A stretch of 28,018 bases of DNA from Draconibacterium sp. (lineage in GTDB: Bacteria; Bacteroidota; Bacteroidia; Bacteroidales; Prolixibacteraceae), in the NCBI GenBank assembly GCA_027011835.1, contig JALUZN010000219.1:1-28018 (forward strand), given 5' to 3'. Position 1 is the first letter of the stretch. Each line of letters begins with the position of its first letter. Shown piece after piece: positions 1 through 7,951 of this stretch. Under the pieces are notes generated by a model. The model had not been told where the DNA came from. It ran no database searches and was given only the letters and a program-made list of their open reading frames with translations. A program made the translations under genes and the position numbers.

Positions 1-42
1 GTGTAGTATATCGTCTATATTTTTAAATACTTGTTCAAACAT
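1..42 (-). CDS. Partial CDS: N-terminus of a probable type I restriction-modification DNA methyltransferase (HsdM-like)
   Basis: Reading leftward from an ATG at 42, fourteen codons run open to the window edge and give MFEQVFKNIDDILH. This opening closely matches, from memory, the N-terminus of the HsdM-type N-6 adenine methylases common in Bacteroidota, which begin MFEQ-x-FKNIDDIL followed by a KDAGC-like stretch. HsdM is the modification and recognition-complex subunit of type I restriction systems, working with HsdS and HsdR in the cytoplasm. An exact -7 box lies 34 bp upstream on the same strand. Only 14 residues are visible, so the assignment rests on a short signature; the rest of the gene and any hsdS/hsdR partners are outside the window. 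Confidence 0.5.
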   Translation of the reverse strand, partial: MFEQVFKNIDDILH

Positions 43-75
43 ATTTTTTTAATTCCTTTAAAAATTTTTTAAAAT

Positions 76-83
76 CAAAGATA
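76..83 (-). promoter_or_regulatory. Bacteroidota -7 promoter box for the leftward gene at 42
   Basis: On the minus strand this reads TATCTTTG, an exact match to the Bacteroidota consensus TAnnTTTG. A transcript would start near position 69 and give a leader of about 27 nt before the ATG at 42. The -33 element is weak: TTTC about 20 bp further upstream. Confidence 0.5.
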
Positions 84-96
84 CATTCAATCTTTG
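76..96. repeat. Perfect inverted repeat overlapping the hsdM-like -7 box
   Basis: CAAAGAT (76-82) and ATCTTTG (90-96) form perfect 7-bp arms around a 7-nt spacer. The left arm covers seven of the eight bases of the -7 box, so a protein bound to this dyad would block the promoter. It could be an operator; chance occurrence in A/T-rich DNA is also possible. Confidence 0.4.
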
Positions 97-365
97 AGCG
101 TTGGAAATAAAAATACTCTTTTGGTTTTTTTAGTTGACTTTTTGTGGGTCGTTAAAAAACTGAATTTGCGATTTATACGGTAGCTTTCTATTCCTTTATT
201 TTCTTGTAGCAAATTTATCATTCTATCTCGTTTCTTTTGCTTCCCGGGGAATAAAGGTTTAAAATATTTTCAAAAAAAACAGTTAAAATCAATTGCATTC
301 TGTATCTTTTCAACAAAGTTAAATATACAGGATTAAGAGTCGTAATAAAAAAGAAATTGTAAAAA

Positions 366-1493
366 ATGGCTAAATATATCTCAGGAATATTACTTCTTCT
401 GTTTTTGGGAATTGGGTCGAATGTTCGTTCCCAGATACTTAAAAATCATCGCGATTCGATAGACAATGCGATTGATTTAAGTAAGTTTTTAAGCGAGCTA
501 CACGGGGTTTTGCCCATTATTTCGCCCATCACCGAACCGGCAGTTGGCTATGGATTAGCAGGTGCCGGATTGTATTTTATAACCAAAGACAACAATGGAG
601 TTAAAACCTACAAAAAACCTGACGTAGTTGGAGTTGGCGGTGGTTTTACTCAAAACGGAACCTGGTTTGCCGGTGGTGGCTATTTTGGTTTTTGGAAAAA
701 CGACAGGCTTCGTTATCGGGGTGCAATGGGCTATGGCGACATAAACCTGACTTATTACCGCCCCGAGAGCTCCTTAATTCCTAAAAAATCGGAGGGATTT
801 AACATTACCGGATTTTTATTTCTGCAACAAGCTGTTTTACGAATGCCGGAGAGCAACTTTTTTGTGGGGGCAAAATATCAACTCGCCCATATTAACGTAA
901 ATTTTTTAAAAGATGCTGACATTCCCGACATCGACCCGAAAGACTTTGAAATGTGGAACAGTGGCATTTCGTTAATAACAGAATACGAAAATTTCGATAA
1001 TATTTTTTCACCCACTAAAGGAATGAGAATTCATTTAAGCTATGACCAAAATCTTGAAATTTTAGGAAGCGACAGGAATTGGGGAACGGTTAACTTTTTT
1101 TCCTACTTCTATTTTCCGGTTACTAAAGTATGGATGCCGGCGCTTAGAGTAGCATCGAGAATGGCAACCGGAAACACCCCGTTTTATGCAAAGCCGTTTA
1201 TTGAATTGCGTGGAATACCGGCAATGCGATACATGGGCGATATTACAGCAATTCTGGAAACAGAACAGATGCTAAACATAAATGGCCGGTGGAGTTTAGT
1301 AGGTTTTGGTGGAATTGGCAACACGTTTCGCGAAAAGAATAACTTTAATGCCGACAAACTGGTTTGGAATGCCGGAGGCGGTTTCCGGTATATGATTGCA
1401 CGATTATTCGGGTTGAAAATGGGAATGGATATCGCAAGAGGCCCCGAAGATTGGGCAGTGTATATTGTATTTGGCTCATCGTGGCTAAAATAA
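366..1493 (+). CDS. Omp85/D15 surface-antigen family outer membrane beta-barrel protein (BamA/TamA-like C-terminal domain)
   Basis: The 375-residue product starts with a Sec signal peptide (hydrophobic residues about 7-17, likely cleavage after SNVRS). The rest is rich in alternating aromatic and Gly-containing strands typical of an outer-membrane barrel. The stretch SPTKGMRIHLSYDQ (about 215-228) matches the start of the bacterial surface antigen (D15) domain, and LRGIPAMRYMGD (281-292) sits where Omp85 proteins carry their V/LRG(F/Y) barrel motif, followed by a conserved Glu-containing strand. It is much shorter than BamA or TamA and has no obvious POTRA domains, so it belongs to the short D15-only proteins. 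It may be a porin or transport barrel; the substrate is unknown. It stands alone, 237 bp before the next rightward gene. Confidence 0.75.
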   Translation: MAKYISGILLLLFLGIGSNVRSQILKNHRDSIDNAIDLSKFLSELHGVLPIISPITEPAVGYGLAGAGLYFITKDNNGVKTYKKPDVVGVGGGFTQNGTWFAGGGYFGFWKNDRLRYRGAMGYGDINLTYYRPESSLIPKKSEGFNITGFLFLQQAVLRMPESNFFVGAKYQLAHINVNFLKDADIPDIDPKDFEMWNSGISLITEYENFDNIFSPTKGMRIHLSYDQNLEILGSDRNWGTVNFFSYFYFPVTKVWMPALRVASRMATGNTPFYAKPFIELRGIPAMRYMGDITAILETEQMLNINGRWSLVGFGGIGNTFREKNNFNADKLVWNAGGGFRYMIARLFGLKMGMDIARGPEDWAVYIVFGSSWLK

Positions 1494-1676
1494 CTGCCCA
1501 AACCGGGTTCACACACAATTTATAAAAAATACAACAGCCTGCTAAAACAGTAGAATTGGGAAAAGATGGAAGAGGATAACAATGTAGAATAGAAAAACAC
1601 TTTCACCGTTTTATTGGTTGTTAATTACTTGTAGCAATTAAATTGATGCTGCCGTTTTATTTTAAACCGGAATTCA

Positions 1677-1684
1677 TATTTTTG
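1677..1684 (+). promoter_or_regulatory. Bacteroidota -7 promoter box for the LysM/SGNH/MBOAT unit
   Basis: TATTTTTG exactly fits TAnnTTTG and lies 46 bp before the ATG at 1731, giving a leader of roughly 40 nt. The -33 element is poor (T-rich, no clear TTTG at 19-21 bp). It is the only good box in the 237-bp gap and would drive all four closely packed genes downstream. Confidence 0.45.
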
Positions 1685-1730
1685 CATCGTTTGGGTACAA
1701 GTTTATACCAGTAAAAGTTTTAAAACTACT

Positions 1731-3269
1731 ATGACAAACCGGTTTTACAAACGAAGTTTTTCTTTCTTCTTTGTAGTTTTTGCAGTTGCAATCTCTGTTG
1801 CTGTGTATGCACAATCCGACTCGGTTCAAAATGGGTTTCAAAACAAAATTCAATACAATTTAAACGAGTTACAACAACTCTTGCTCCTAAACGATACCGT
1901 ATTACTTAACGGCACATTTCAATACAATAAAGTTGAAAATGTTGATATTGAATTGCAGAAATTAAACCTTCCGGTTTTTAAAGAAACAGCGCCGAAAACA
2001 GAGCAGTATTACCAGACTCTTAACCGGCTAAATAGTGCCGACAAACAAAACTTTATTCGCACATTTACCTTTTACGAAAAAGAGTTCGAAAAGAGATTAA
2101 AAGAGGCCGGATTACCATCTGGTTTAAAATATCTGGCACCCGCACTTTCGGCAATGAACCCCGAAGCAGTTAGTAAAGAGAGAAAAGCCGGTATCTGGCA
2201 ACTCACCCATTTTCAAGCCTTCTTTAACGGTTTAACTGTTACAAAACTTATCGATGAACGGTTCCCGGTTTCGTTGGCAACAACTACTGCTGTGGCACAA
2301 TTAAAAAAGAATGTTGAACTGTTTAACAACCTGAATCTGGCAGTAGCTGCTTATTGGCTGGGGAATGTAAATGTTAGAAATGCATTGCATTTTGCAACTG
2401 AAAACAGTGACGAAGTAACCCGTTACCTGCCAAAAAATTATTTCGAAAATGTGGCGGCTTTTCAGGCAACTGCCCTGTTTTTTAGCAACAATAAATTTAT
2501 AACAACAGATAGTTCTGTAATTGCAAAATTGGAAATCGACACCGTTACAATACGACGGCAAATGCATTTTCAGCAAATTTCGCAGGCCACGCAAATTCCT
2601 GTGGGTAAGTTGCAGTTTCTCAATCCGCAATACCGGTTCTCAATTATTCCGGGAGACGAAAAACCGATGCAACTTATTTTGCCGTCCGGAACAAAAAAGC
2701 TTTTTACGCAACTGCTCGATTCCATTTACAACTGCTACGATTCAACACTTTTTGTAACGGTAACACAAAAAATTGAATACCCGCCTTCGCCAAACCGTCA
2801 GTATTTACACGAACCGGTAAAAGATTTGGTTATTGAAGGGAAAACAAAAATTAAATACCGGATAAAATCGGGCGATGTTTTGGGAATTATTGCCGAGGAT
2901 TTCGATGTGCGGGTTGCCGATTTAAAATATTGGAACAACATATACAACGAGCGGAAAATACGGGCAGGAAACTACCTCGATATTTTTGTCGACACCGATA
3001 AAGCAGATTACTACTTAAAATTAGCCGGCAACTCAAATATAAAAAGCAGCCGCAAAACAAAGCAGCCGCAAAAACAGTTAAACAGACAAAAAGTAATCAT
3101 TCCCCCAAATGCAAAAAGAATGGAACACATTGTTAAAAGCGGCGAATCGCCCTATACAATTGCAAAAAAATATAAAGGTGTAACTCCCGACAATATTCTG
3201 GAGTGGAACAACATCGACAATGCACGTAAAATTCAAATTGGCCAGAAACTAGTTATTTATGCCCGATGA
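1731..3269 (+). CDS. MltD-like LysM protein with a degenerate lytic transglycosylase domain (predicted catalytically inactive)
   Basis: The 512-residue product has a signal peptide (residues 1-28, cleavage near VYAQ). Residues about 105-250 follow the MltD-type SLT fold: GLPSGLKYLAP, then PEAVS, then AGIWQ (153-157). In MltD the core motif is ...ALVESAF...P, where the Glu is catalytic; here the aligned stretch is APALSAMNP (136-144), which puts Leu139 in place of the Glu. The later AYNAG-like motif is also altered (AYWLGNVNV, 207-215). A degenerate LysM-like segment (about 277-318) is followed by two clear LysM domains (about 374-419 and 464-510) that should bind peptidoglycan. I infer a periplasmic wall-binding pseudo-enzyme. 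It overlaps the next gene by 4 bp (ATGA), so it is probably translationally coupled to the SGNH/MBOAT genes. Confidence 0.75.
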   Translation: MTNRFYKRSFSFFFVVFAVAISVAVYAQSDSVQNGFQNKIQYNLNELQQLLLLNDTVLLNGTFQYNKVENVDIELQKLNLPVFKETAPKTEQYYQTLNRLNSADKQNFIRTFTFYEKEFEKRLKEAGLPSGLKYLAPALSAMNPEAVSKERKAGIWQLTHFQAFFNGLTVTKLIDERFPVSLATTTAVAQLKKNVELFNNLNLAVAAYWLGNVNVRNALHFATENSDEVTRYLPKNYFENVAAFQATALFFSNNKFITTDSSVIAKLEIDTVTIRRQMHFQQISQATQIPVGKLQFLNPQYRFSIIPGDEKPMQLILPSGTKKLFTQLLDSIYNCYDSTLFVTVTQKIEYPPSPNRQYLHEPVKDLVIEGKTKIKYRIKSGDVLGIIAEDFDVRVADLKYWNNIYNERKIRAGNYLDIFVDTDKADYYLKLAGNSNIKSSRKTKQPQKQLNRQKVIIPPNAKRMEHIVKSGESPYTIAKKYKGVTPDNILEWNNIDNARKIQIGQKLVIYAR

Positions 3270-4735
3270 TGAATCCTAAAAAAATATTGCTGTTTGTTCT
3301 TGCCGTTTTTCTTCTCTTGGCAACAGTTGTTTTTTTTACGCCTGCTGATGGAATAAAATTTGGCAATTTCACGTTTCATATGCCCACTTTTAAAGAGATG
3401 TTTTCTCATACCCGGGAAGAAACAGTTGACATTTCAGATATAATTGAAAATAGTTTTAATATCGATTCAATTACAGAGCCTGAAACCGACTCTCTGTTTT
3501 TTCATCCGGTTTCGAAAGAGGTAAAACGGGCAAGCTACGATTCTCTCATTCAACACATTAACAAAATAGAATTGAACAAAGAGGCGCGTAAAAATCTTAT
3601 GTGGTTTTTTAATAAGCTGAAATTAGACTCAACAGCACGAATAATGCACTATGGCGACAGTCAGATTGAAGGCGACCGTATTACAGGTTATTTAAGAAAT
3701 AAACTGCAAGTAAAATTTGGCGGAACAGGCCCCGGATTGCGACCGGCAGTTCAGCCCTACGATTATGTATTTAGTGCAATACAAACCAACTCGCCCAACT
3801 TTAAACGCTACCCCATTTATGGTAAAGTCGACACACTTATTACGCATAAACGTTATGGAGTGATGGGTGCTTTTTCGCGTTTTGCTCCACCGGTAAACGA
3901 CACTATTCCGTTTCGCGATTCGGTTTTATACCGTGCCCGGTTAACCATCGAGAAATCGAATATTTCGTACAAACGAACAAAAATTTACAAACGAATGCGC
4001 CTGTTTTACGGCAATGCAAAACGTCCGGTTAAATTTCAGCTGGTTGTTAAAACCGATACAATTTTAACCAAAACATTGCAGCAAGACATAGATTATGGAA
4101 TGATTTCGTGCAAACTTCCGGAAGCAACCGATAAAGTTACGTTGCATTTTTCGGGGTACGACAGCCCCGACATTTATGGTGTCGACCTGAGCGATTTCTC
4201 GGGAATAACGGTCGATAATATTGCCCTGCGCGGAAGCTCGGGAACGATATTTACAAAATCGGATTTTGCTCATTCGGTAAAAATGTATAACGATTTGAAG
4301 CCCAACCTTTTTATTCTTCAATTTGGAGGAAATGTAATGCCGTACATAAAAGATATAAAAGCAGTAGTACGTTATGGGCGCTGGTTTGCAAGCCAAATAA
4401 ACCGTTTAAAAAGAGAGTGCCCCAACGCCGCCATTCTGGTTATCGGTCCCAGCGATATGTCGACAAAAGAGAAAGAGAAATATGTTACTTACAAATTTTT
4501 GCCCGATGTTGTTGAAACATTGCGCGAAGCAGCTCTAAAAAATGGGTGCGGCTATTGGGATATGTACAAAGCAATGGGCGGCTTAAACAGTATGCCAAGC
4601 TGGGTAAATGCCGAGCCACAACTGGCACGCCCCGACTATACTCACTTTTCGGCACGTGGTGCCCGGCTGATAGCCAATATGTTTTACAACGCCCTTATTT
4701 TAGAATACAACAACTATTTGAAAGAGACAAAATGA
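3266..4735 (+). CDS. SGNH/GDSL hydrolase-fold protein, membrane-anchored or exported (putative O-acetyltransferase/esterase 1)
   Basis: The 489-residue product has an N-terminal hydrophobic segment (about 7-25) without a clear cleavage site, so it may stay anchored in the inner membrane facing the periplasm. SGNH blocks are visible: block I HYGDSQIEGD with Ser132, block III LQFGGN with Asn356, and block V DYTHF with Asp457 and His460. All catalytic residues are therefore present. Between blocks I and III lies about 200 residues of beta-rich sequence, an insertion longer than in minimal GDSL esterases. SGNH proteins paired with an MBOAT (PatB, AlgX/AlgJ types) transfer acetyl groups to, or remove them from, peptidoglycan or exopolysaccharide. 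ATG is doubled at 3266 and 3269; 3266 gives the ATGA overlap. The target polymer cannot be read from the sequence. Confidence 0.75.
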   Translation: MMNPKKILLFVLAVFLLLATVVFFTPADGIKFGNFTFHMPTFKEMFSHTREETVDISDIIENSFNIDSITEPETDSLFFHPVSKEVKRASYDSLIQHINKIELNKEARKNLMWFFNKLKLDSTARIMHYGDSQIEGDRITGYLRNKLQVKFGGTGPGLRPAVQPYDYVFSAIQTNSPNFKRYPIYGKVDTLITHKRYGVMGAFSRFAPPVNDTIPFRDSVLYRARLTIEKSNISYKRTKIYKRMRLFYGNAKRPVKFQLVVKTDTILTKTLQQDIDYGMISCKLPEATDKVTLHFSGYDSPDIYGVDLSDFSGITVDNIALRGSSGTIFTKSDFAHSVKMYNDLKPNLFILQFGGNVMPYIKDIKAVVRYGRWFASQINRLKRECPNAAILVIGPSDMSTKEKEKYVTYKFLPDVVETLREAALKNGCGYWDMYKAMGGLNSMPSWVNAEPQLARPDYTHFSARGARLIANMFYNALILEYNNYLKETK

Positions 4736-6054
4736 GAGTTATAAGATTAAAAACAGTGAATAACCTTTCGCCAAAATACCGGTTTTATCTCCCGGGTGTT
4801 GCTGCTTTTCTGTTGTCTCTTTTTATTTCATCAGGTAGTTTTGCTCAAAACAACTCCTATTTATACCGGGTAAATCAGCACGATTTTATTCGGTACGACT
4901 TAAACGAACTGCACCATTTTGGCTCCGATAAATATTCGAGCCGGTTTTACAATAAACTCGAAAAAATGATGCAAACCGGAGAAGGGAGAATTAACATTGT
5001 TCAAATTGGCGGTTCGCACATTCAGGCAGGCACTTTCTCGGGCGAAATACGCACGCGCCTCCAACAATTAAATGGCGAAATGAATGCCGGATGGGGATTT
5101 ATGTTCCCATACCGCATTGCCCGTACCAATTCGCCTTTTGGCTATTACATACGTTACAACGGCCGCTGGCAAAGTTGCAGAAACATTGAACGCCGAAAAA
5201 CAAGCAACCTCGGTGTTGGAGGGATTTCGGCAACCACATCGGCACCAAAAGCAGAACTTACAATCCTCCTCGAAGACGAAAACCAACTCGATTACAGCTT
5301 TAATAAATTACGCATTTATTACGAAAACCGTGGAGTAAACTACACCGTTTCGGTCGACTCATCGCTTCTCAAAAAATCGACTAAAACCAAAGATTATTAT
5401 GAATTTGAGCTAAATACACACGTCGATAGTTTATTAATTACAATTCAGAAAAAGAGAAACACAAGTGGTAGTTTTACACTTTTCGGAATAACAACCGAGT
5501 CGGCACCAAATGGAATTCTATACCACAGCATTGGAGTGAATGGAGCACACATTCCTGCATTTTTACGGTGCCAGCTTTTCGAAAAACAACTTGCCCTGTT
5601 AAAACCCGATTTGGTAATTCTCGGCCTCGGTATCAACGATGCTTACGGACGGCGGTTTTCGACCGAAAAATTTGAAAACAATTATGCCGAACTTATTGCG
5701 CGAATCAGGCGGGCAGCCCCCGAAACAGCAATTATCTTCACTACCAACAACGACAGTTACCTCTACCGCAGATATGTAAATAAAAACGGAATAAAAGTAG
5801 AAAAAAGTATGTTTAAGCTCGCCGCAAAATACCACACAGGCGTTTGGGATATGTTTGAAGTAATGGGCGGTTTAAACTCAATTGTTTTGTGGGAGAAAAA
5901 CAGACTGGCACGCCACGACAAAATTCATTTTACCCGCGAAGGATATTTAACGCTAGGCGACCTGTTTTTTAATGCACTGATGAAAAAATTTGAAAACTAT
6001 ATGAATGAAAAAAACAAATTAACAACCGCCGTAAAAGAGACGAAAAACAACTGA
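4732..6054 (+). CDS. Secreted SGNH/GDSL hydrolase-fold protein (putative O-acetyltransferase/esterase 2)
   Basis: I chose the ATG at 4732: it overlaps the previous stop by ATGA and opens a normal signal peptide (hydrophobic 19-33, cleavage after SGSFAQ at about 39). The frame stays open upstream to 4546, but that part lies inside the preceding gene. The 440-residue product has SGNH block I as IGGSHIQAG (Ser95, with Gly94 where GDSL proteins have Asp), block III LGLGIND (Asn302), and block V DKIHF (Asp396, His399). It resembles its upstream neighbour around a shared WDM(F/Y)-x-x-MGGLNS motif (372-383) and the block V context, so the two are diverged paralogues. It is predicted to be periplasmic or secreted and to act with the MBOAT encoded 1 bp downstream. 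Confidence 0.75.
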   Translation: MRVIRLKTVNNLSPKYRFYLPGVAAFLLSLFISSGSFAQNNSYLYRVNQHDFIRYDLNELHHFGSDKYSSRFYNKLEKMMQTGEGRINIVQIGGSHIQAGTFSGEIRTRLQQLNGEMNAGWGFMFPYRIARTNSPFGYYIRYNGRWQSCRNIERRKTSNLGVGGISATTSAPKAELTILLEDENQLDYSFNKLRIYYENRGVNYTVSVDSSLLKKSTKTKDYYEFELNTHVDSLLITIQKKRNTSGSFTLFGITTESAPNGILYHSIGVNGAHIPAFLRCQLFEKQLALLKPDLVILGLGINDAYGRRFSTEKFENNYAELIARIRRAAPETAIIFTTNNDSYLYRRYVNKNGIKVEKSMFKLAAKYHTGVWDMFEVMGGLNSIVLWEKNRLARHDKIHFTREGYLTLGDLFFNALMKKFENYMNEKNKLTTAVKETKNN

Positions 6055-6055
6055 A

Positions 6056-7756
6056 ATGATGCGTTTGGGGGAAATAATAGGAAACATAAACAGCACTGAA
6101 ATTCTACACAACATTTTTGTGTACGACAAAACTGCGCCGTTAATTTTTACGCGCTTTTATTTCTGGGCATTTTTTGCAGTTGTTTTGGTGGGATACTCGT
6201 TTGTTTACAAAAGCAAAAATCGCAGTATCCGGGCCGGATATCTGTTTCTGGCCAGTCTGTTCTTTTACTATAAATCAAGCGGATTTTTCTTTTTTATTCT
6301 TCTGTTTAGTACACTCGTCGATTTTTTTATTGGCAAAGGAATTTATAACTCGAAAAACAGCACAACAAAGAAATTTTTAGTTGCAGCAAGTGTTGTTGTT
6401 AATTTACTTGTGCTTGCCTATTTTAAATATGCCTACTTTTTTGTCGATAGTGTAAATCTGCTTTTGGGCACGCACCTTAACGTGGTAAACTATCTTGCAG
6501 TTTGGGCAAATAATGGGGCCGGCACACATTTTAATGTAAACCAGATTTTACTGCCGGTGGGTATATCATTTTTCACTTTTCAAACCATTAGTTACTCGGT
6601 TGATGTGTATCGGGGAGAAACAAAACCGGTAAAAAATCTCATCGATTTTGGCTTTTATGTATCGTTCTTCCCTCAACTTGTTGCCGGGCCAATTGTACGA
6701 GCATCGGGGTTTATAAAACAGATTTACGAAGATTACCATGTTACAAAAGCAGAATTTGGCTGGGCTATTTTTATGATTCTGAAAGGGTTAATAAAAAAGA
6801 TTTTTATTGGCGATTTTATTGCCGTAAATTTTGTCGATCGTGTTTTTTCCGACCCTATAACTTACTCGGGATTCGAAAACCTGATGGCACTGTTTGGCTA
6901 CTCGTTGCAGGTTTATGTCGATTTTTCGGGCTACACCGACATTGCCATTGGCGTAGCACTTTTAATGGGATTCCGCTTGCCACAAAACTTTAACTCGCCC
7001 TACAAAGCTAAAAATGTTGGCGATTTCTGGAAACGTTGGCACATGTCACTTTCTTCGTGGTTAAAAGATTACCTCTACATTCCGATTGGAGGAAACCGGG
7101 GCGGCTCGGTATTTAGTTACATCAGTTTAGGAATAATTTTGGCCATTGTTGTTTTGCTTGCCGGGAAATTTATTTTAGTGCCTATTTTTACAGGTGTTGT
7201 ACTCTTATTTGCTCTATTAGCACGTATCTCACCAAAAATAAAACGCAGCATCGACACAAACATCAACCTAATGCTGACCATGCTTTTGGGTGGTCTGTGG
7301 CACGGTGCTTCGTGGCAATTTATTATTTGGGGCGGACTTAACGGAATTGGGCTTGTGGTTTATAAATTCTGGCGAAAAATAAGTCCGTGGGAAAACAAAA
7401 ACAGTTGGATAACAAATATCTGGAAAATTATCATCACGTTCACTTTTATCACTTTTACACGAATTTTCTTCCGTTCCGAATCGATGGAGGTGGTAAACGG
7501 AATGATGCACCAGATTGCCAACGATTTTAACATTTCGCTTATTCCCGAAATTCTTATTGCATACAAATGGGTGTTTTTAGTCATGTTGTTCGGGTTTGTT
7601 ATTCACTGGCTTAGCAGCAGTTTAAAAGAGAAAATTACAAACTGGTTTATTGCCACACCGCTTTGGTTAAAGGCCGTTATTGCAACCGTAGTTGTTATTG
7701 TTGTTTATCAATCGGTTTCGTCCGAGATGCAACCCTTTATCTACTTTCAGTTTTAA
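6056..7756 (+). CDS. MBOAT family membrane-bound O-acyltransferase (AlgI/PatA/DltB-like)
   Basis: The 566-residue polytopic protein carries the MBOAT hallmarks: LPVGISFFTFQ (166-176), FPQLVAGPIVR (205-215), FWKRWHMSLSSWLKDYLY (324-341, His329), YIPIGGNRGG (341-350) and LLGGLWHGASW (410-420) with the catalytic-type His416. The family moves an acyl group, usually acetyl, from the cytoplasm across the inner membrane for transfer by partner SGNH proteins. It starts 1 bp after the previous stop and ends the unit. Between GGNRGG and the LWHGA motif there are about 55 residues with two extra hydrophobic stretches (about 352-389), where AlgI-type proteins that I know have about 15. Alginate genes are absent, so the acceptor is more likely another envelope polymer such as peptidoglycan. 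Confidence 0.88.
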   Translation: MMRLGEIIGNINSTEILHNIFVYDKTAPLIFTRFYFWAFFAVVLVGYSFVYKSKNRSIRAGYLFLASLFFYYKSSGFFFFILLFSTLVDFFIGKGIYNSKNSTTKKFLVAASVVVNLLVLAYFKYAYFFVDSVNLLLGTHLNVVNYLAVWANNGAGTHFNVNQILLPVGISFFTFQTISYSVDVYRGETKPVKNLIDFGFYVSFFPQLVAGPIVRASGFIKQIYEDYHVTKAEFGWAIFMILKGLIKKIFIGDFIAVNFVDRVFSDPITYSGFENLMALFGYSLQVYVDFSGYTDIAIGVALLMGFRLPQNFNSPYKAKNVGDFWKRWHMSLSSWLKDYLYIPIGGNRGGSVFSYISLGIILAIVVLLAGKFILVPIFTGVVLLFALLARISPKIKRSIDTNINLMLTMLLGGLWHGASWQFIIWGGLNGIGLVVYKFWRKISPWENKNSWITNIWKIIITFTFITFTRIFFRSESMEVVNGMMHQIANDFNISLIPEILIAYKWVFLVMLFGFVIHWLSSSLKEKITNWFIATPLWLKAVIATVVVIVVYQSVSSEMQPFIYFQF

Positions 7757-7926
7757 ATGAGCCTGCCGAAAACCAGTTAAATATATGACATACAGCCAAA
7801 TGCCCTGTTTGACACTTTTATAAGTTCAAGCTTTTTATCGTGTCAGATAAAAATGCTTGCATTTGTTCATTCTATGTTTCGGATATTTCAGCAAACCCTA
7901 AAAAAAGATGAGTTGAATAAAAATGG

Positions 7927-7934
7927 TAAATTTG
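7927..7934 (+). promoter_or_regulatory. Bacteroidota -7 promoter box for the aminotransferase gene
   Basis: TAAATTTG exactly fits TAnnTTTG. The ATG at 7952 is only 17 bp downstream, so the leader would be about 10 nt or less. No -33 TTTG is found at the usual spacing. Nothing else notable was found in the 195-bp gap after the MBOAT gene. Confidence 0.4.
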
Positions 7935-7951
7935 CTCCAAATTTATAGTGT

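Larger units (their letters stand above)
43..365. other. Intergenic region between divergent genes
   Basis: This A/T-rich stretch separates the leftward HsdM-like gene from the rightward outer-membrane protein gene. Besides the -7 box and dyad at 76-96, a near-consensus rightward -7 box (TATCTTTT, 303-310, one mismatch) lies 55 bp before the ATG at 366, without a recognisable -33 element. I see no RNA gene or credible small ORF. Confidence 0.5.

Noticed and set aside
4546..4731. Upstream extension of the second SGNH gene
   Set aside because: The frame is open, but it lies inside the first SGNH gene in another frame and its translation looks random. The ATG at 4732 gives a proper signal peptide and an ATGA overlap.
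7812..7846. TGACAC...GTGTCA repeat after the MBOAT gene as a terminator
   Set aside because: The arms are 6 bp around a 24-nt loop with poor inner pairing, and an A-rich rather than T-rich stretch follows.
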